The translations under genes were made by a program, and so were the position numbers. The notes under the pieces were generated by a model. It was not told the DNA's origin. It did no database searches and saw nothing but the letters and a program-made list of their open reading frames with translations. From contig NW_027480423.1 in the NCBI RefSeq assembly GCF_051401765.1, forward strand, positions 17,050,001 to 17,114,000: 64,000 nt of DNA, read 5' to 3'. The stretch comes from Calliopsis andreniformis. Lineage: Eukaryota > Arthropoda > Insecta > Hymenoptera > Andrenidae. Position 1 is the first letter of the stretch. Each line of letters begins with the position of its first letter. Positions 39,501 to 52,600 of the stretch are shown here, piece by piece.

Positions 39501-41840
39501 GAAAAACTGTTGTATTTATATTGTATTTTATGCTTCTGGCGTTGACTTCAAAGGCACTGACTATTCGATCTGGTGGAGCAACGCCCTAGAGTGAAGCCTA
39601 GGTTGCCCGGAACGTAGAAATGACCATTACATTCACACTGGTTGCAATTATTCGTCTTATACGATGGAAAAGCTGTTGTATTTATATCGTATTTTATGCT
39701 TCTGGCGTTGACTTCTAAGGCCGTAGCTACTCGATGTGGTGGAGCAACGCCCTAGAGTGAAGCCTAGGTTGCTCGGAACGTAGAAATGACCATTACCTTC
39801 ACACTGTTTCCAATTATTCATTTTATACGATGGCAAAGCTGTTGCATTTATATTGTATTTTATGCTTTCGGCGTTGACTTCTAAGGCCGTAGCTATCAGA
39901 TGTGGTGCAGCAACGCCCTAGAGTGACGCCTAGGTTGCCAGGAACGTAGAAATGACCATTACTTTCACACTATTTGCAAATATACATTATATACGATGGA
40001 AAAACTGTTTTACTTATATTGTATTTTATGTTTCTGGCGTTGACTTCTAAGGCCATAGCTATTCGCTGTGGTGGCGCACCGACCTAGGTTGAAGCCTGGG
40101 TTGCCCGGAACATAGAAATGACCATTACCGTCACACTTGTTGCAATTATTCCTGTTATACGATTGAAACATTGTGTATTTTTATTTTATTTTATGCTTCT
40201 GGCGTTGGCTTCAAAGGCCCTAGCTATTGGATCTGGTGGAGCAACGCCCTAGAGTGAAGCCTAGGTTGCCCGAAACCTAGAAATGACCATTACTTTCACA
40301 CTGGTTGCAATTATTCGTTTTACAGAATGGAAAAACTGTTGTATTTATATTGTATTTTATGCTTCTGGCGTTGACTTCTAAGGCCGCAGCTATACGATGT
40401 GGTTGAGGAACGCCATACAGTGAAGCCTAGGATGCCCGGAACGTAGAAATGACCATTATCTTCACACTGGTTGCAATTATTCGTTTTATGCGATGGAAAA
40501 ACTGTTGTACTTATTTTGTATTTGGTGCTTCTGGCGTTTACTTCTTAGGCCCTAACTATTGGATTTGTTGGACCAACGCCCTAGAGTGAAGCCTAGGTTG
40601 CCCGGAACGTAGCAACGGCCATTACTTTCACACTGGTTGCAATTATTCCTTTTATACGATGGAAAAACTGTTGTATTTTTATTGTATTTTTTGCCTCTTG
40701 CGTTGAAGTCTAAGTCCCTAGCTATTCGATCTGGTGGAGCAACGCCCTAGAGCGGTGCCTAGGTTGCCCAGGACCTAGAAATAACCATCACTTTCACACT
40801 GTTTGCAATTATTCATTTTATACGATGGAAAAGCTGTTGTATTTTTATTGTATTTTATGCTTCTGGCGTTGACTTCTATGTCCCTAGCTATTCGATCTGG
40901 TGCAGCAACGCCCTAGAGCGGAGCCTAGGTTGCCCGGAACGTAGATATGACCATCACTTTCACACTGGTTGCAATTATTCATGCTATACGTTGGAAAAAC
41001 TGTTGCATTTTTATTGCATTTCTGCTACTGGCATTGACTTCTAATGTCCTAGCTATTCGAGCTGGCCGTGCAACGCCCTAGAGTGAAGCCTAGGTAGCCC
41101 GGGACCTAGAAATTACCATCACTTTCACACTGTTTGCATTTATTCATTTTATACGATGGAAAAGCTGTTGTATTTCTATTGTATTTTATGCTTCTGGCGT
41201 TGACTTCCAATGCCGTAGCTATTAGATGTGGTGGAGCAATGCCCTGGAGTGAGGCCTAGGTTGCACGGAACGTAGAAATGACAATTACTTTCACACTGGT
41301 TGCAATTATTCATTTTATACGATGGAAAAGCTGTTGTATTTTTATTGTATTTTATGCTTCTGGCGTTGACTTCTAAGACCCTAGCTATTCGATCTGGTGG
41401 AGTAACGCCCTAGAGTGAAGCCTAGGTTGCCCGGAACGTAGAAACGGCCATTACTTTCACACTGGTTGCAATTATTCATTTTATACGTTGGAAAAACTGT
41501 TGTATTTATTTTGCATTTGGACCTTCTGGCGTTGACTTCTTAGGCCCTAACTATTCGCACTGGTGGAGCAACGCCCTAGAGTGAAGCCTAGGTTGCCCGC
41601 AAGGTAGAAATGACCATTACTTTCACACTGGTTGCAATTATTCGTTTTATACGATGGAAAAACTGTTGTATTTATATTGTATTTTATGCTTCTGGCGTTG
41701 ACTTCAAAGGCACTGACTATTCGATCTGGTGGACCAACGCGCTAGAGTGAAGCCTAGGTTGCCCGGAACGTAGAAATGACCATTACATTCACACTGGTTG
41801 CAATTATTCGTCTTATACGATGGAAAAGCTGTTGTATTTT

Positions 41841-44560
41841 TGTTGTATTTTATGCTCCGGGCATAGACTTCTAAGGCCCTGGATATTCGATCTGGAGGAG
41901 CAACGCCCTTGAGTGAAGCCTAGGTTGCCCGGAACGTAGAAATGACCCTAACTTTCAAACCAGTTTCAATTATCCGTTTTATACGATGGAAAAACTGTTG
42001 TATTTATTTTGTATGTTATGCTTCTGGCGTTGGCTTCAAAGGCCCTAGCTATTGGATCTGGTGGAGCAACGCCCTAGAGTGAAGCCTAGGTTGCCCGAAA
42101 CCTAGAAATGACCATTACTTTCACTCTGGTTGCAATTTTTCCTCTTATACGATGGAAAAGCGGATGGATTTTTATTGTATTTTATGCTTCGGGCGTTGAC
42201 ATCTAAGGGCCTAACTATTCGGTCTGGTGGAACAACGCCCTTGAGTGAGGCCTAGGTTGCCTGGAACGCAGAAACGACCTCAACTGTCATACTGGTTGCA
42301 ATTATTTGTTTTATACGATGGAAAAACTGTTGTATTTATATTGTATTATATGCTTCTAGCGATGACTTCTTAGGCCCAAACTATTCGGTCTGGTGTAGCA
42401 ACGCCCTAGAGTGAAGCCTAGCTTGCCCGGAACGTAGAAATGACAATGCCTTTCAGACTGGTTGCAATTATTCCTGTTATACGACGGCAAAACTGTTGTA
42501 TTTTTATTGTATTTTATGCTTCAGGCGATGTCTTCTAAGGTCGCAGCTATTCGACGTGGTGGAGCGACGCCCTAGAGTGAAGCCTAGGTTGCCCGGAACG
42601 TAGAAATGACAATGTCTTTCAGACTGGTTGCCATTATTCCTGTTATACGACGGCAAAACTGTTGTATTTTTATTGTATTTTATGCTTCTGGCGTTGACTT
42701 CTTAGGCCGTATGTATTTGATCTGGTGGAGAAACGCCCTAGAGTGAAGCCTAGGTTGCGCGGAACGTAGAAATGACTATAACTTTCACACCGGTAGCAAT
42801 TATTCGTTTTATACGATGGAAAAACTGTTCTATTTATTTTGTATTTTATGCTTCGGGCGTTGACATCTAAGGCCCTAACTGTTTGATCTGGTGGAGCAAC
42901 GCCCTAGAGTGAAGCCTATGTTGCCCAGAACGTAGAAATGACCATAACTTTCACACTGGTTGCTATTATTCGTTTTAGACGATGGAAAAGCTGTTATATT
43001 TATATTGTATTTGATGCTTCTGGCGTTGACTTCTTAGGCCCTAACTGTTCGATCTGGTGGAACAACGCCCTAGGGTGAAGCCTAGGACGCCCGGAAAGTA
43101 GAAATGACCATAACTTTCACACTGGTTGCAATTATTCGTTTTATACGATGGAAAAGCTGTTGCATCTTTATTGTATTTTATTCATCTGGGGTTGACTTCT
43201 AAGGCCGCAGCTATTGGATGTGGTGGAGCAACGCCCTAGAGTGACGCCTAGGTTGCCCGGAACGTAGAAATGACCATCACTTTGACAATGTTTGCAATTA
43301 TTCATTTTATACGATGGAAAAACTGTTCTATTTATTTTGTATTTTATGCTTCGGACGTTGACTGCTAAGGGCCTAACTATTCAATCTGTTGGTGCAACGC
43401 CCAAGGGTGAAGCCTATGTTGCCCCGAAAGTAGAAATGACGTTAACTTTCATACTGGTTGCATTTATTCGTTTTATACGATGGAAAAACAGTTCTATTTA
43501 TTTTGTATTTTATGATTCGGGCGTTGACTTCTAAGGCCCTAGCTATTCGATCTGGTCGAGCAACGCCCTATAGTGAAGCCTAGGTTGCCCGGAACGTAGA
43601 AATGACCATAACTTCCACACTGGTTGCAATTATTCGTTTTATACGATGGAAAAACTGTTCTATTTATTTTGTATTTTATGCTTCGGGCGTTGACTTCTAA
43701 GGCCCTAACTATTCGATCTGGTGGTGCAACGCCCTAGGGTGAAGCCTAGGTTGCCCGGATAGTAGAAATGACCATAACTTTCATACTGGTTGCAATTATT
43801 GCTGTTATACGATGGAAAAACTGTTGTATTTTTATTGTATTCTATGCTTCTGGCGTTTAATTCTAAGTCTCTAGCTATTTGATCTGGAGGAGCAACGACC
43901 TAGGGTGAAGCCTAGGTTGCCCGGACCGTAGAAATGACCATTACCTTCACACTGTTTGCTATTATTCATTTTGTGCGATGGAAAAGCTGTTGTATTTATA
44001 CTGTATTTTATGCTTCTGGCGTTCACTTCTTAGGCCCAAACTATTCGAACTGGTGAAACAACGCCCTAGGGTGAAGCCTAGGTTGCCCGGAACGTAGAAA
44101 TGACCATAACTTTCACACTGGTAGCAATTATTCGTTCTATACATGGAAAAACTGTTCCATTTATTTTGTATTTTATGCTTCGGGAGTTGACTTCTAAGGC
44201 CCAAACTGTTTGATCTGGTGGAGCAACGCCCTAGAGTGAAGCCTAGGTTGCCCGGAACGTAGAAATGACCATAACTTCCACACTGGTTGCAATTATTCGT
44301 TTTATACGATGGAAAAACTGTTCTTTTATTTTGTATTTTATGCTTCGGGCGTTGACTTCTAAGACCCCAGCTATTCGATCTGGTGGAGCAGCGCCCTAGA
44401 GTAAAGCCTAGGTTGCCCGAAACGTAGAAATGACCATCACTTTCACACTGGTTGCAATTATTCATTTTATACGATGGAAAAGCTGTTGTATTTTTATTGT
44501 ATTTTATGCTTCTGGCGTTGACTTCGTAAGACCCTAGCTATTCGACCTGGTGGAGCAACG
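41841..44560 (+). repeat. Satellite block reused at 56.5-57.8 kb
   Basis: 42,091-43,110 matches 56,504-57,520 at offset 14,413 (87 monomers), including the odd words GCGGATGGATTTTTATTG (ACGGATGG in the right-hand copy) and TACGACGGCAAAACTG. 43,960-44,240 matches 57,540-57,800 (GGCCCAAACTATTCGAAC). Two consecutive 165-bp monomers here (TATACATGG lacking a G near 44,141; CTGTTCTTTTATTTTG near 44,298) keep a reading frame open for longer than usual. Confidence 0.75.
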
Positions 44561-45550
44561 CCCTAGAGTCAAGTTTAGGTTGCCTGGAACGTAGATATGT
44601 CCATAACTTTCACAGTGGTTGCAATTATTCGTTTTATACGAAGGAAAGAATGTTGTTTTATTTTGTTTTTTATGCTTCTGGCGATGACTTCTAAGGCTCT
44701 AGCTATTCGATCTGGTGGAGTAACGCCCTAGAGTGAAGCCTAGGTTGCCCGGAACGTAGAAACGGCCATTACTTTCACACTGGTTGCAATTATTCATTTT
44801 ATACGATGGAAAAGCTGTTGTATTTTTATTGTATTTTATGCTTCTGGCGTTGACTTCTATGTCCCTAGCTATTCGATCTGGTGCAGCAACGCCCTAGAGC
44901 GGAGCCTAGGTTGCCCGGAACGTAGATATGACCATCACTTTCACACTGGTTGCAATTATTCATGCTATACGTTGGAAAAACTGTTGCATTCTTATTGCAT
45001 TTCTGCTTCTGGCATTGACTTCTAAGGTCCTAGCTATTCGAGCCGGCCGTGCAATGCCCTGGAGTGAGGCTTAGGTTGCACGGAACGTAGAAATGACAAT
45101 TACTTTCACACTGGTTGCAATTATTCGTTTTATACGTTGGAAAAACTGTTGTATTTTTATCGTATTTTCTGCTTCTGGCATTGACTTCTAAGGTCCTAGC
45201 TACTCATTCTGGTAGGGCAACGTCCAGAGTGAGCCCTATGTTGCCCGGGACGAAGAAATGACCACAACTTTCACACTGGTTGCAATTATTCGTTTTACAG
45301 AATGGAAAAACTGTTGTATTTATATTGTATTTTATGCTTCTGGCGTTGACTTCTAAGGCCGCAGCTATACGATGTGGTTGAGCAACGCCATACAGTGAAG
45401 CCTAGGATGCCCGGAACGTAGAAATGACCATTATCTTCACACTGGTTGCAATTATTCGTTTTATGCGATGGAAAAACTCTTGTACTTATTTTGTATTTGG
45501 TGCTTCTGGCGTTTACTTCTTAGGCCCTAACTATTGGATTTGTTGGACCA
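44561..45550 (+). repeat. 15/16-monomer HOR, shortened copy
   Basis: It matches 47,045-48,200 and 51,183-52,338. The offset to the 47-kb copy is 2,484 up to about 45,045 and 2,650 after it, exactly one 166-bp monomer. The hybrid join reads GAGCCGGCCGTGCAATGCCC at about 45,040: the first half is from one monomer and the second half from the next-but-one of the longer copies. Confidence 0.8.
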
Positions 45551-48500
45551 ACGCCCTAGAGTGAAACCTAGGTTGCCCGGAAAGTAGAAATGACCATCAC
45601 CTTCAAACGGGCTGCAATTATTCCCGTAATGCGATGGAAAAATGTTATATTTTTATTGTATTTTATGCTTCTGGCGTTGACTTCTGAGGCCCTAACTATT
45701 CGGTCTGGTGGAGCATCTCCCTAGAGTGAAGCCTAGGTTGTCCGGAACGTAGAAATGACCATTACCTTCACACTGGTTGCAATTATTCGTTTTATACGTT
45801 GGAAAAACTGTTGTATTTATTTTGCATTTGGACCTTCTGGCGTTGACTACTTAGGCCCTAACTATTCGAACTGGTGGAGCAACGCCCTAGAGTGAAGCCT
45901 AGGTTGCCCGGAAGGTAGAAATGACCATTACTTTCACACTGTTTGCAATTATTCATTCTATACGATGGAAAAGCTGCTGTATTTTTATCGTATTTTCTGC
46001 TTCTGGCATTGACTTCTAAGGTCCTAGCTACTCAATCTGGTATGGCAACGTCCAGAGTGAACCCTATGTTGCCCGGGACGAAGAAATGACCACAACTTTC
46101 ACACTGGTTGCAATTATTCGTTTTACAGAATGGAAAAACTGTTTTATTTATATTGTATTTTATGCTTCTGGCGTTGACTTCTAAGGCCGCAGCTATACGA
46201 TGTGGTTGAGGAACGCCATACAGTGAAGCCTAGGATGCCCGGAACGTAGAAATGACCATTATCTTCACACTGGTTGCAATTATTCGTTTTATGCGATGGA
46301 AAAACTGTTGTACTTATTTTGTATTTGGTGCTTCTGGCGTTTACTTCTTAGGCCCTAACTATTGGATTTGTTGGACCAACGCCCTAGAGTGAAGCCTAGG
46401 TTGCCCGGAACGTAGAAATGACCATAACTTTCACACTGGTAGCAATTATTCGTTTTATACATGGAAAAACTGTTCCATTTATTTTGTATTTTATGCTTCG
46501 GGCGTTGACTTCTAAGGCCCAAACTGTTTGATCTGGTGGAGCAACGCCCTAGAGTGAAGCCTAGGTTGCCCGGAACGTAGAAATGACCATAACTTCCACA
46601 CTGGTTGCAATTATTCGTTTTATACGATGGAAAAACTGTTCTTTTATTTTGTATTTTATGCTTCGGGCGTTGACTTCTAAGACCCCAGCTATTCGATCTG
46701 GTGGAGCAGCGCCCTAGAGTAAAGCCTAGGTTGCCCGAAACGTAGAAATGACCATCACTTTCACACTGTTTGCAATTGTCCATTTTATATGATGGAAAAG
46801 CTGTTGTATTTTTATCGTATTTTCTGCTTCTGGCATTGACTTCTAAGGTCCTAGCTATTCAATCTGGTGGGGCAACGTCCAAGAGTGAACCCTATGTTGC
46901 CCGGAACGTAGAAATGACCACAACTTTCACACTGTTTGCAATTATTCATTTTATACGATGGAAAAGCTGTTGTATTTTTATTGTATTTTATGCTTCTGGC
47001 GTTGACTTCGTAAGACCCTAGCTATTCGACCTGGTGGAGCAACGCCCTAGAGTCAAGTTTAGGTTGCCTGGAACGTAGATATGACCATAACTTTCACAGT
47101 GGTTGCAATTATTCGTTTTATACGAAGGAAAGAATGTTGTTTTATTTTGTTTTTTATGCTTCTGGCGATGACTTCTAAGGCTCTAGCTATTCGATCTGGT
47201 GGAGTAACGCCCTAGAGTGAAGCCTAGGTTGCCCGGAACGTAGAAACGGCCATTACTTTCACACTGGTTGCAATTATTCATTTTATACGATGGAAAAGCT
47301 GTTGTATTTTTATTGTATTTTACGCTTCTGGCGTTGACTTCTATGTCCCTAGCTATTCGATCTGGTGCAGCAACGCCCTAGAGCGGAGCCTAGGTTGCCC
47401 GGAACGTAGATATGACCATCACTTTCACACTGGTTGCAATTATTCATGCTATACGTTGGAAAAACTGTTGCATTCTTATTGCATTTCTGCTTCTGGCATT
47501 GACTTCTAAGGTCCTAGCTATTCGAGCTGGCCGTGCAACGCCCTAGAGTGAAGCCTAGGTAGCCCGGGACCTAGAAATTACCATCACTTTCACACTGTTT
47601 GCATTTATTCATTTTATAGGATGGAAAAGCTGTTGTATTTCTATTGTATTTTATGCTTCTGGCGTTGACTTCTAATTCCGTAGCTATTAGATGTGGTGGA
47701 GCAATGCCCTGGAGTGAGGCTTAGGTTGCACGGAACGTAGAAATGACAATTACTTTCACACTGGTTGCAATTATTCGTTTTATACGTTGGAAAAACTGTT
47801 GTATTTTTATCGTATTTTCTGCTTCTGGCATTGACTTCTAAGGTCCTAGCTACTCATTCTGGTAGGGCAACGTCCAGAGTGAGCCCTATGTTGCCCGGGA
47901 CGAAGAAATGACCACAACTTTCACACTGGTTGCAATTATTCGTTTTACAGAATGGAAAAACTGTTGTATTTATATTGTATTTTATGCTTCTGGCGTTGAC
48001 TTCTAAGGCCGCAGCTATACGATGTGGTTGAGCAACGCCATACAGTGAAGCCTAGGATGCCCGGAACGTAGAAATGACCATTATCTTCACACTGGTTGCA
48101 ATTATTCGTTTTATGCGATGGAAAAACTCTTGTACTTATTTTGTATTTGGTGCTTCTGGCGTTTACTTCTTAGGCCCTAACTATTGGATTTGTTGGACCA
48201 ACGCCCTAGAGTGAAACCTAGGTTGCCCGGAAAGTAGAAATGACCATCACCTTCAAACGGGCTGCAATTATTCCCGTAATGCGATGGAAAAATGTTATAT
48301 TTTTATTGTATTTTATGCTTCTGGCGTTGACTTCTGAGGCCCTAACTATTCGGTCTGGTGGAGCATCTCCCTAGAGTGAAGCCTAGGTTGCCCGGAACGT
48401 AGAAATGACCATTACCTTCACACTGGTTGCAATTATTCGTTTTATACGTTGGAAAAACTGTTGTATTTCTTTTGCATTTGGACCTTCTGGCGTTGACTTC

Positions 48501-49688
48501 TTAGGCCCTAACTATTCGAACTGGTGGAGCAACGCCCTAGGGTGAAGCCTAGGTTGCCCGGAAGGTAGAAATGACCATTACTTTCACACTGTTTGCAATT
48601 ATTCATTCTATACGATGGAAAAGCTGCTGTATTTTTATCGTATTTTCTGCTTCTGGCATTGACTTCTAAGGTCCTAGCTACTCAATCTGGTATGGCAACG
48701 TCCAGAGTGAACCCTATGTTGCCCGGGACGAAGAAATGACCACAACTTTCACACTGGTTGCAATTATTCGTTTTACAGAATGGAAAAACTGTTGTATTTA
48801 TATTGTATTTTATGCTTCTGGCGTTGACTTCTAAGGCCGCAGCTATACGATGTGGTTGAGGAACGCCATACAGTGAAGCCTAGGATGCCCGGAACGTAGA
48901 AATGACCATTATCTTCACACTGGTTGCAATTATTCGTTTTATGCGATGGAAAAACTGTTGTACTTATTTTGTATTTGGTGCTTCTGGCGTTTACTTCTTA
49001 GGCCCTAACTATTGGATTTGTTGGACCAACGCCCTAGAGTGAAGCCTAGGTTGCCCGGAACGTAGAAATGACCATCGCCTTCAAACGGGCTGCAGTTATT
49101 CCTGTAATTCGATGGAAAAACTGTTATATTTTTATTGTATTTTATGCTTCTGGCGTTGACTTCTGAGGCCCTAACTATTCTGGTGGAGCAGCGCCCTAGA
49201 GTAAAGCCTAGGTTGCCCGAAACGTAGAAATGACCATCACCTTCACACTGTTTGCAATTGTTCATTTTATATGATGGAAAAGCTGTTGTATTTTTATCGT
49301 ATTTTCTGCTTCTGGCATTGACCTCTAAGGTCCTAGCTATTCAATCTGGTGGGGCAACGTCCAAGAGTGAACCCTATGTTGCCCGGAACGTAGAAATGAC
49401 CACAACTTTCACACTGGTTGCAATTATTCGTTTTATACAATGGAAAAACTTTTGTATTTATGGTGTATTTTATGCTTCTGGCGATGACTTCTAAGGCTCT
49501 AGCTATTCGATCTGGTGGAGTAACGCCCTAGAGTGAAGCCTAGGTTGCCCGGAACGTAGCAACGGCCATTACTTTCACACTGGTTGCAATTATTCCTTTT
49601 ATACGATGGAAAAACTGTTGTATTTTTATTGTATTTTTTGCCTCTTGCGTTGAAGTCTAAGTCCCTAGCTATTCGATCTGGTGGACCA
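45551..49688 (+). repeat. 25-monomer HOR, copy 1 (4,138 bp)
   Basis: All landmarks compared recur at +4,138. The unit is itself composite: its first ~0.8 kb (CAAACGGGCTGC, CCTAGCTACTCAATCTGG) recurs from about 48,201 (16 monomers on) before the two diverge near 46,420/49,070. It includes a monomer lacking GATC at 49,180. Confidence 0.85.
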
Positions 49689-52600
49689 ACGCCCTAGAGT
49701 GAAACCTAGGTTGCCCGGAAAGTAGAAATGACCATCACCTTCAAACGGGCTGCAATTATTCCCGTAATGCGATGGAAAAATGTTATATTTTTATTGTATT
49801 TTATGCTTCTGGCGTTGACTTCTGAGGCCCTAACTATTCGGTCTGGTGGAGCATCTCCCTAGAGTGAAGCCTAGGTTGCCCGGAACGTAGAAATGACCAT
49901 TACCTTCACACTGGTTGCAATTATTCGTTTTATACGTTGGAAAAACTGTTGTATTTATTTTGCATTTGGACCTTCTGGCGTTGACTACTTAGGCCCTAAC
50001 TATTCGAACTGGTGGAGCAACGCCCTAGAGTGAAGCCTAGGTTGCCCGGAAGGTAGAAATGACCATTACTTTCACACTGTTTGCAATTATTCATTCTATA
50101 CGATGGAAAAGCTGCTGTATTTTTATCGTATTTTCTGCTTCTGGCATTGACTTCTAAGGTCCTAGCTACTCAATCTGGTATGGCAACGTCCAGAGTGAAC
50201 CCTATGTTGCCCGGGACGAAGAAATGACCACAACTTTCACACTGGTTGCAATTATTCGTTTTACAGAATGGAAAAACTGTTGTATTTATATTGTATTTTA
50301 TGCTTCTGGCGTTGACTTCTAAGGCCGCAGCTATACGATGTGGTTGAGGAACGCCATACAGTGAAGCCTAGGATGCCCGGAACGTAGAAATGACCATTAT
50401 CTTCACACTGGTTGCAATTATTCGTTTTATGCGATGGAAAAACTGTTGTACTTATTTTGTATTTGGTGCTTCTGGCGTTTACTTCTTAGGCCCTAACTAT
50501 TGGATTTGTTGGACCAACGCCCTAGAGTGAAGCCTAGGTTGCCCGGAACGTAGAAATGACCATAACTTTCACACTGGTAGCAATTATTCGTTTTATACAT
50601 GGAAAAACTGTTCCATTTATTTTGTATTTTATGCTTCGGGCGTTGACTTCTAAGGCCCAAACTGTTTGATCTGGTGGAGCAACGCCCTAGAGTGAAGCCT
50701 AGGTTGCCCGGAACGTAGAAATGACCATAACTTCCACACTGGTTGCAATTATTCGTTTTATACGATGGAAAAACTGTTCTTTTATTTTGTATTTTATGCT
50801 TCGGGCGTTGACTTCTAAGACCCCAGCTATTCGATCTGGTGGAGCAGCGCCCTAGAGTAAAGCCTAGGTTGCCCGAAACGTAGAAATGACCATCACTTTC
50901 ACACTGTTTGCAATTGTCCATTTTATATGATGGAAAAGCTGTTGTATTTTTATCGTATTTTCTGCTTCTGGCATTGACTTCTAAGGTCCTAGCTATTCAA
51001 TCTGGTGGGGCAACGTCCAAGAGTGTACCCTATGTTGCCCGGAACGTAGAAATGACCACAACTTTCACACTGTTTGCAATTATTCATTTTATACGATGGA
51101 AAAGCTGTTGTATTTTTATTGTATTTTATGCTTCTGGCGTTGACTTCGTAAGACCCTAGCTATTCGACCTGGTGGAGCAACGCCCTAGAGTCAAGTTTAG
51201 GTTGCCTGGAACGTAGATATGACCATAACTTTCACAGTGGTTGCAATTATTCGTTTTATACGAAGGAAAGAATGTTGTTTTATTTTGTTTTTTATGCTTC
51301 TGGCGATGACTTCTAAGGCTCTAGCTATTCGATCTGGTGGAGTAACGCCCTAGAGTGAAGCCTAGGTTGCCCGGAACGTAGAAACGGCCATTACTTTCAC
51401 ACTGGTTGCAATTATTCATTTTATACGATGGAAAAGCTGTTGTATTTTTATTGTATTTTACGCTTCTGGCGTTGACTTCTATGTCCCTAGCTATTCGATC
51501 TGGTGCAGCAACGCCCTAGAGCGGAGCCTAGGTTGCCCGGAACGTAGATATGACCATCACTTTCACACTGGTTGCAATTATTCATGCTATACGTTGGAAA
51601 AACTGTTGCATTCTTATTGCATTTCTGCTTCTGGCATTGACTTCTAAGGTCCTAGCTATTCAAGCTGGCCGTGCAACGCCCTAGAGTGAAGCCTAGGTAG
51701 CCCGGGACCTAGAAATTACCATCACTTTCACACTGTTTGCATTTATTCATTTTATAGGATGGAAAAGCTGTTGTATTTCTATTGTATTTTATGCTTCTGG
51801 CGTTGACTCTTAATGCCGTAGCTATTAGATGTGGTGGAGCAATGCCCTGGAGTGAGGCTTAGGTTGCACGGAACGTAGAAATGACAATTACTTTCACACT
51901 GGTTGCAATTATTCGTTTTATACGTTGGAAAAACTGTTGTATTTTTATCGTATTTTCTGCTTCTGGCATTGACTTCTAAGGTCCTAGCTACTCATTCTGG
52001 TAGGGCAACGTCCAGAGTGAGCCCTATGTTGCCCGGGACGAAGAAATGACCACAACTTTCACACTGGTTGCAATTATTCGTTTTACAGAATGGAAAAACT
52101 GTTGTATTTATATTGTATTTTATGCTTCTGGCGTTGACTTCTAAGGCCGCAGCTATACGATGTGGTTGAGCAACGCCATACAGTGAAGCCTAGGATGCCC
52201 GGAACGTAGAAATGACCATTATCTTCACACTGGTTGCAATTATTCGTTTTATGCGATGGAAAAACTCTTGTACTTATTTTGTATTTGGTGCTTCTGGCGT
52301 TTACTTCTTAGGCCCTAACTATTGGATTTGTTGGACCAACGCCCTAGAGTGAAACCTAGGTTGCCCGGAAAGTAGAAATGACCATCACCTTCAAACGGGC
52401 TGCAATTATTCCCGTAATGCGATGGAAAAATGTTATATTTTTATTGTATTTTATGCTTCTGGCGTTGACTTCTGAGGCCCTAACTATTCGGTCTGGTGGA
52501 GCATCTCCCTAGAGTGAAGCCTAGGTTGCCCGGAACGTAGAAATGACCATTACCTTCACACTGGTTGCAATTATTCGTTTTATACGTTGGAAAAACTGTT

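Larger units (their letters stand above)
39419..39584 (+). repeat. Representative near-consensus 166-bp monomer
   Basis: This is a convenient reference unit, exactly 166 bp; the next monomer starts at 39,585. Landmarks by monomer position: 1-18 the CCTAG/CTAGG dyad; 19-40 the GC-rich TTGCCCGGAACGTAG stretch (here with two substitutions); 46-64 TTTCACACTGGTTGCAATT; 66-82 the CENP-B-box-like site; 83-120 an AT-rich, T-strand-biased tract; 121-146 GCGTTGACTTC followed by the AAGGCCCTAAC zone; 147-166 TTCGATCTGGTGGAGCAACGC. Because 166 leaves remainder 1 on division by 3, reading frame shifts at each monomer boundary and no long frame can persist across perfect units. Confidence 0.9.
38555..41840 (+). 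repeat. 14/13-monomer HOR, two copies with one-monomer loss
   Basis: The GAGCTGGCCGTGCAACG monomer at 38,741 recurs at 41,062 (offset 2,321). From GTGGAGTAACGCCCTAG at 39,241 versus 41,397 the offset is 2,156. The 165-bp change is one monomer (about 39,085-39,245) missing from the second copy. The first copy runs to about 40,872, and the second is followed over about 41,840. Confidence 0.8.

Noticed and set aside
39560..39584. Partial resemblance of TATTCGATCTGG to a Pol III B box (GWTCRANNC).
   Set aside because: Two of the key bases differ, no A box lies at a suitable distance upstream and no T-run terminator follows consistently. A tRNA- or SINE-derived origin is not supported.
43962..44465. 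Cys-x2-Cys spacing (NNCNQCES) repeating in minus-strand translations, like a zinc-binding motif.
   Set aside because: It is the reverse complement of the conserved CACACTGGTTGCAATTATT stretch. No partner Cys/His pair at regular zinc-finger spacing follows, and the same DNA is conserved in all frames.
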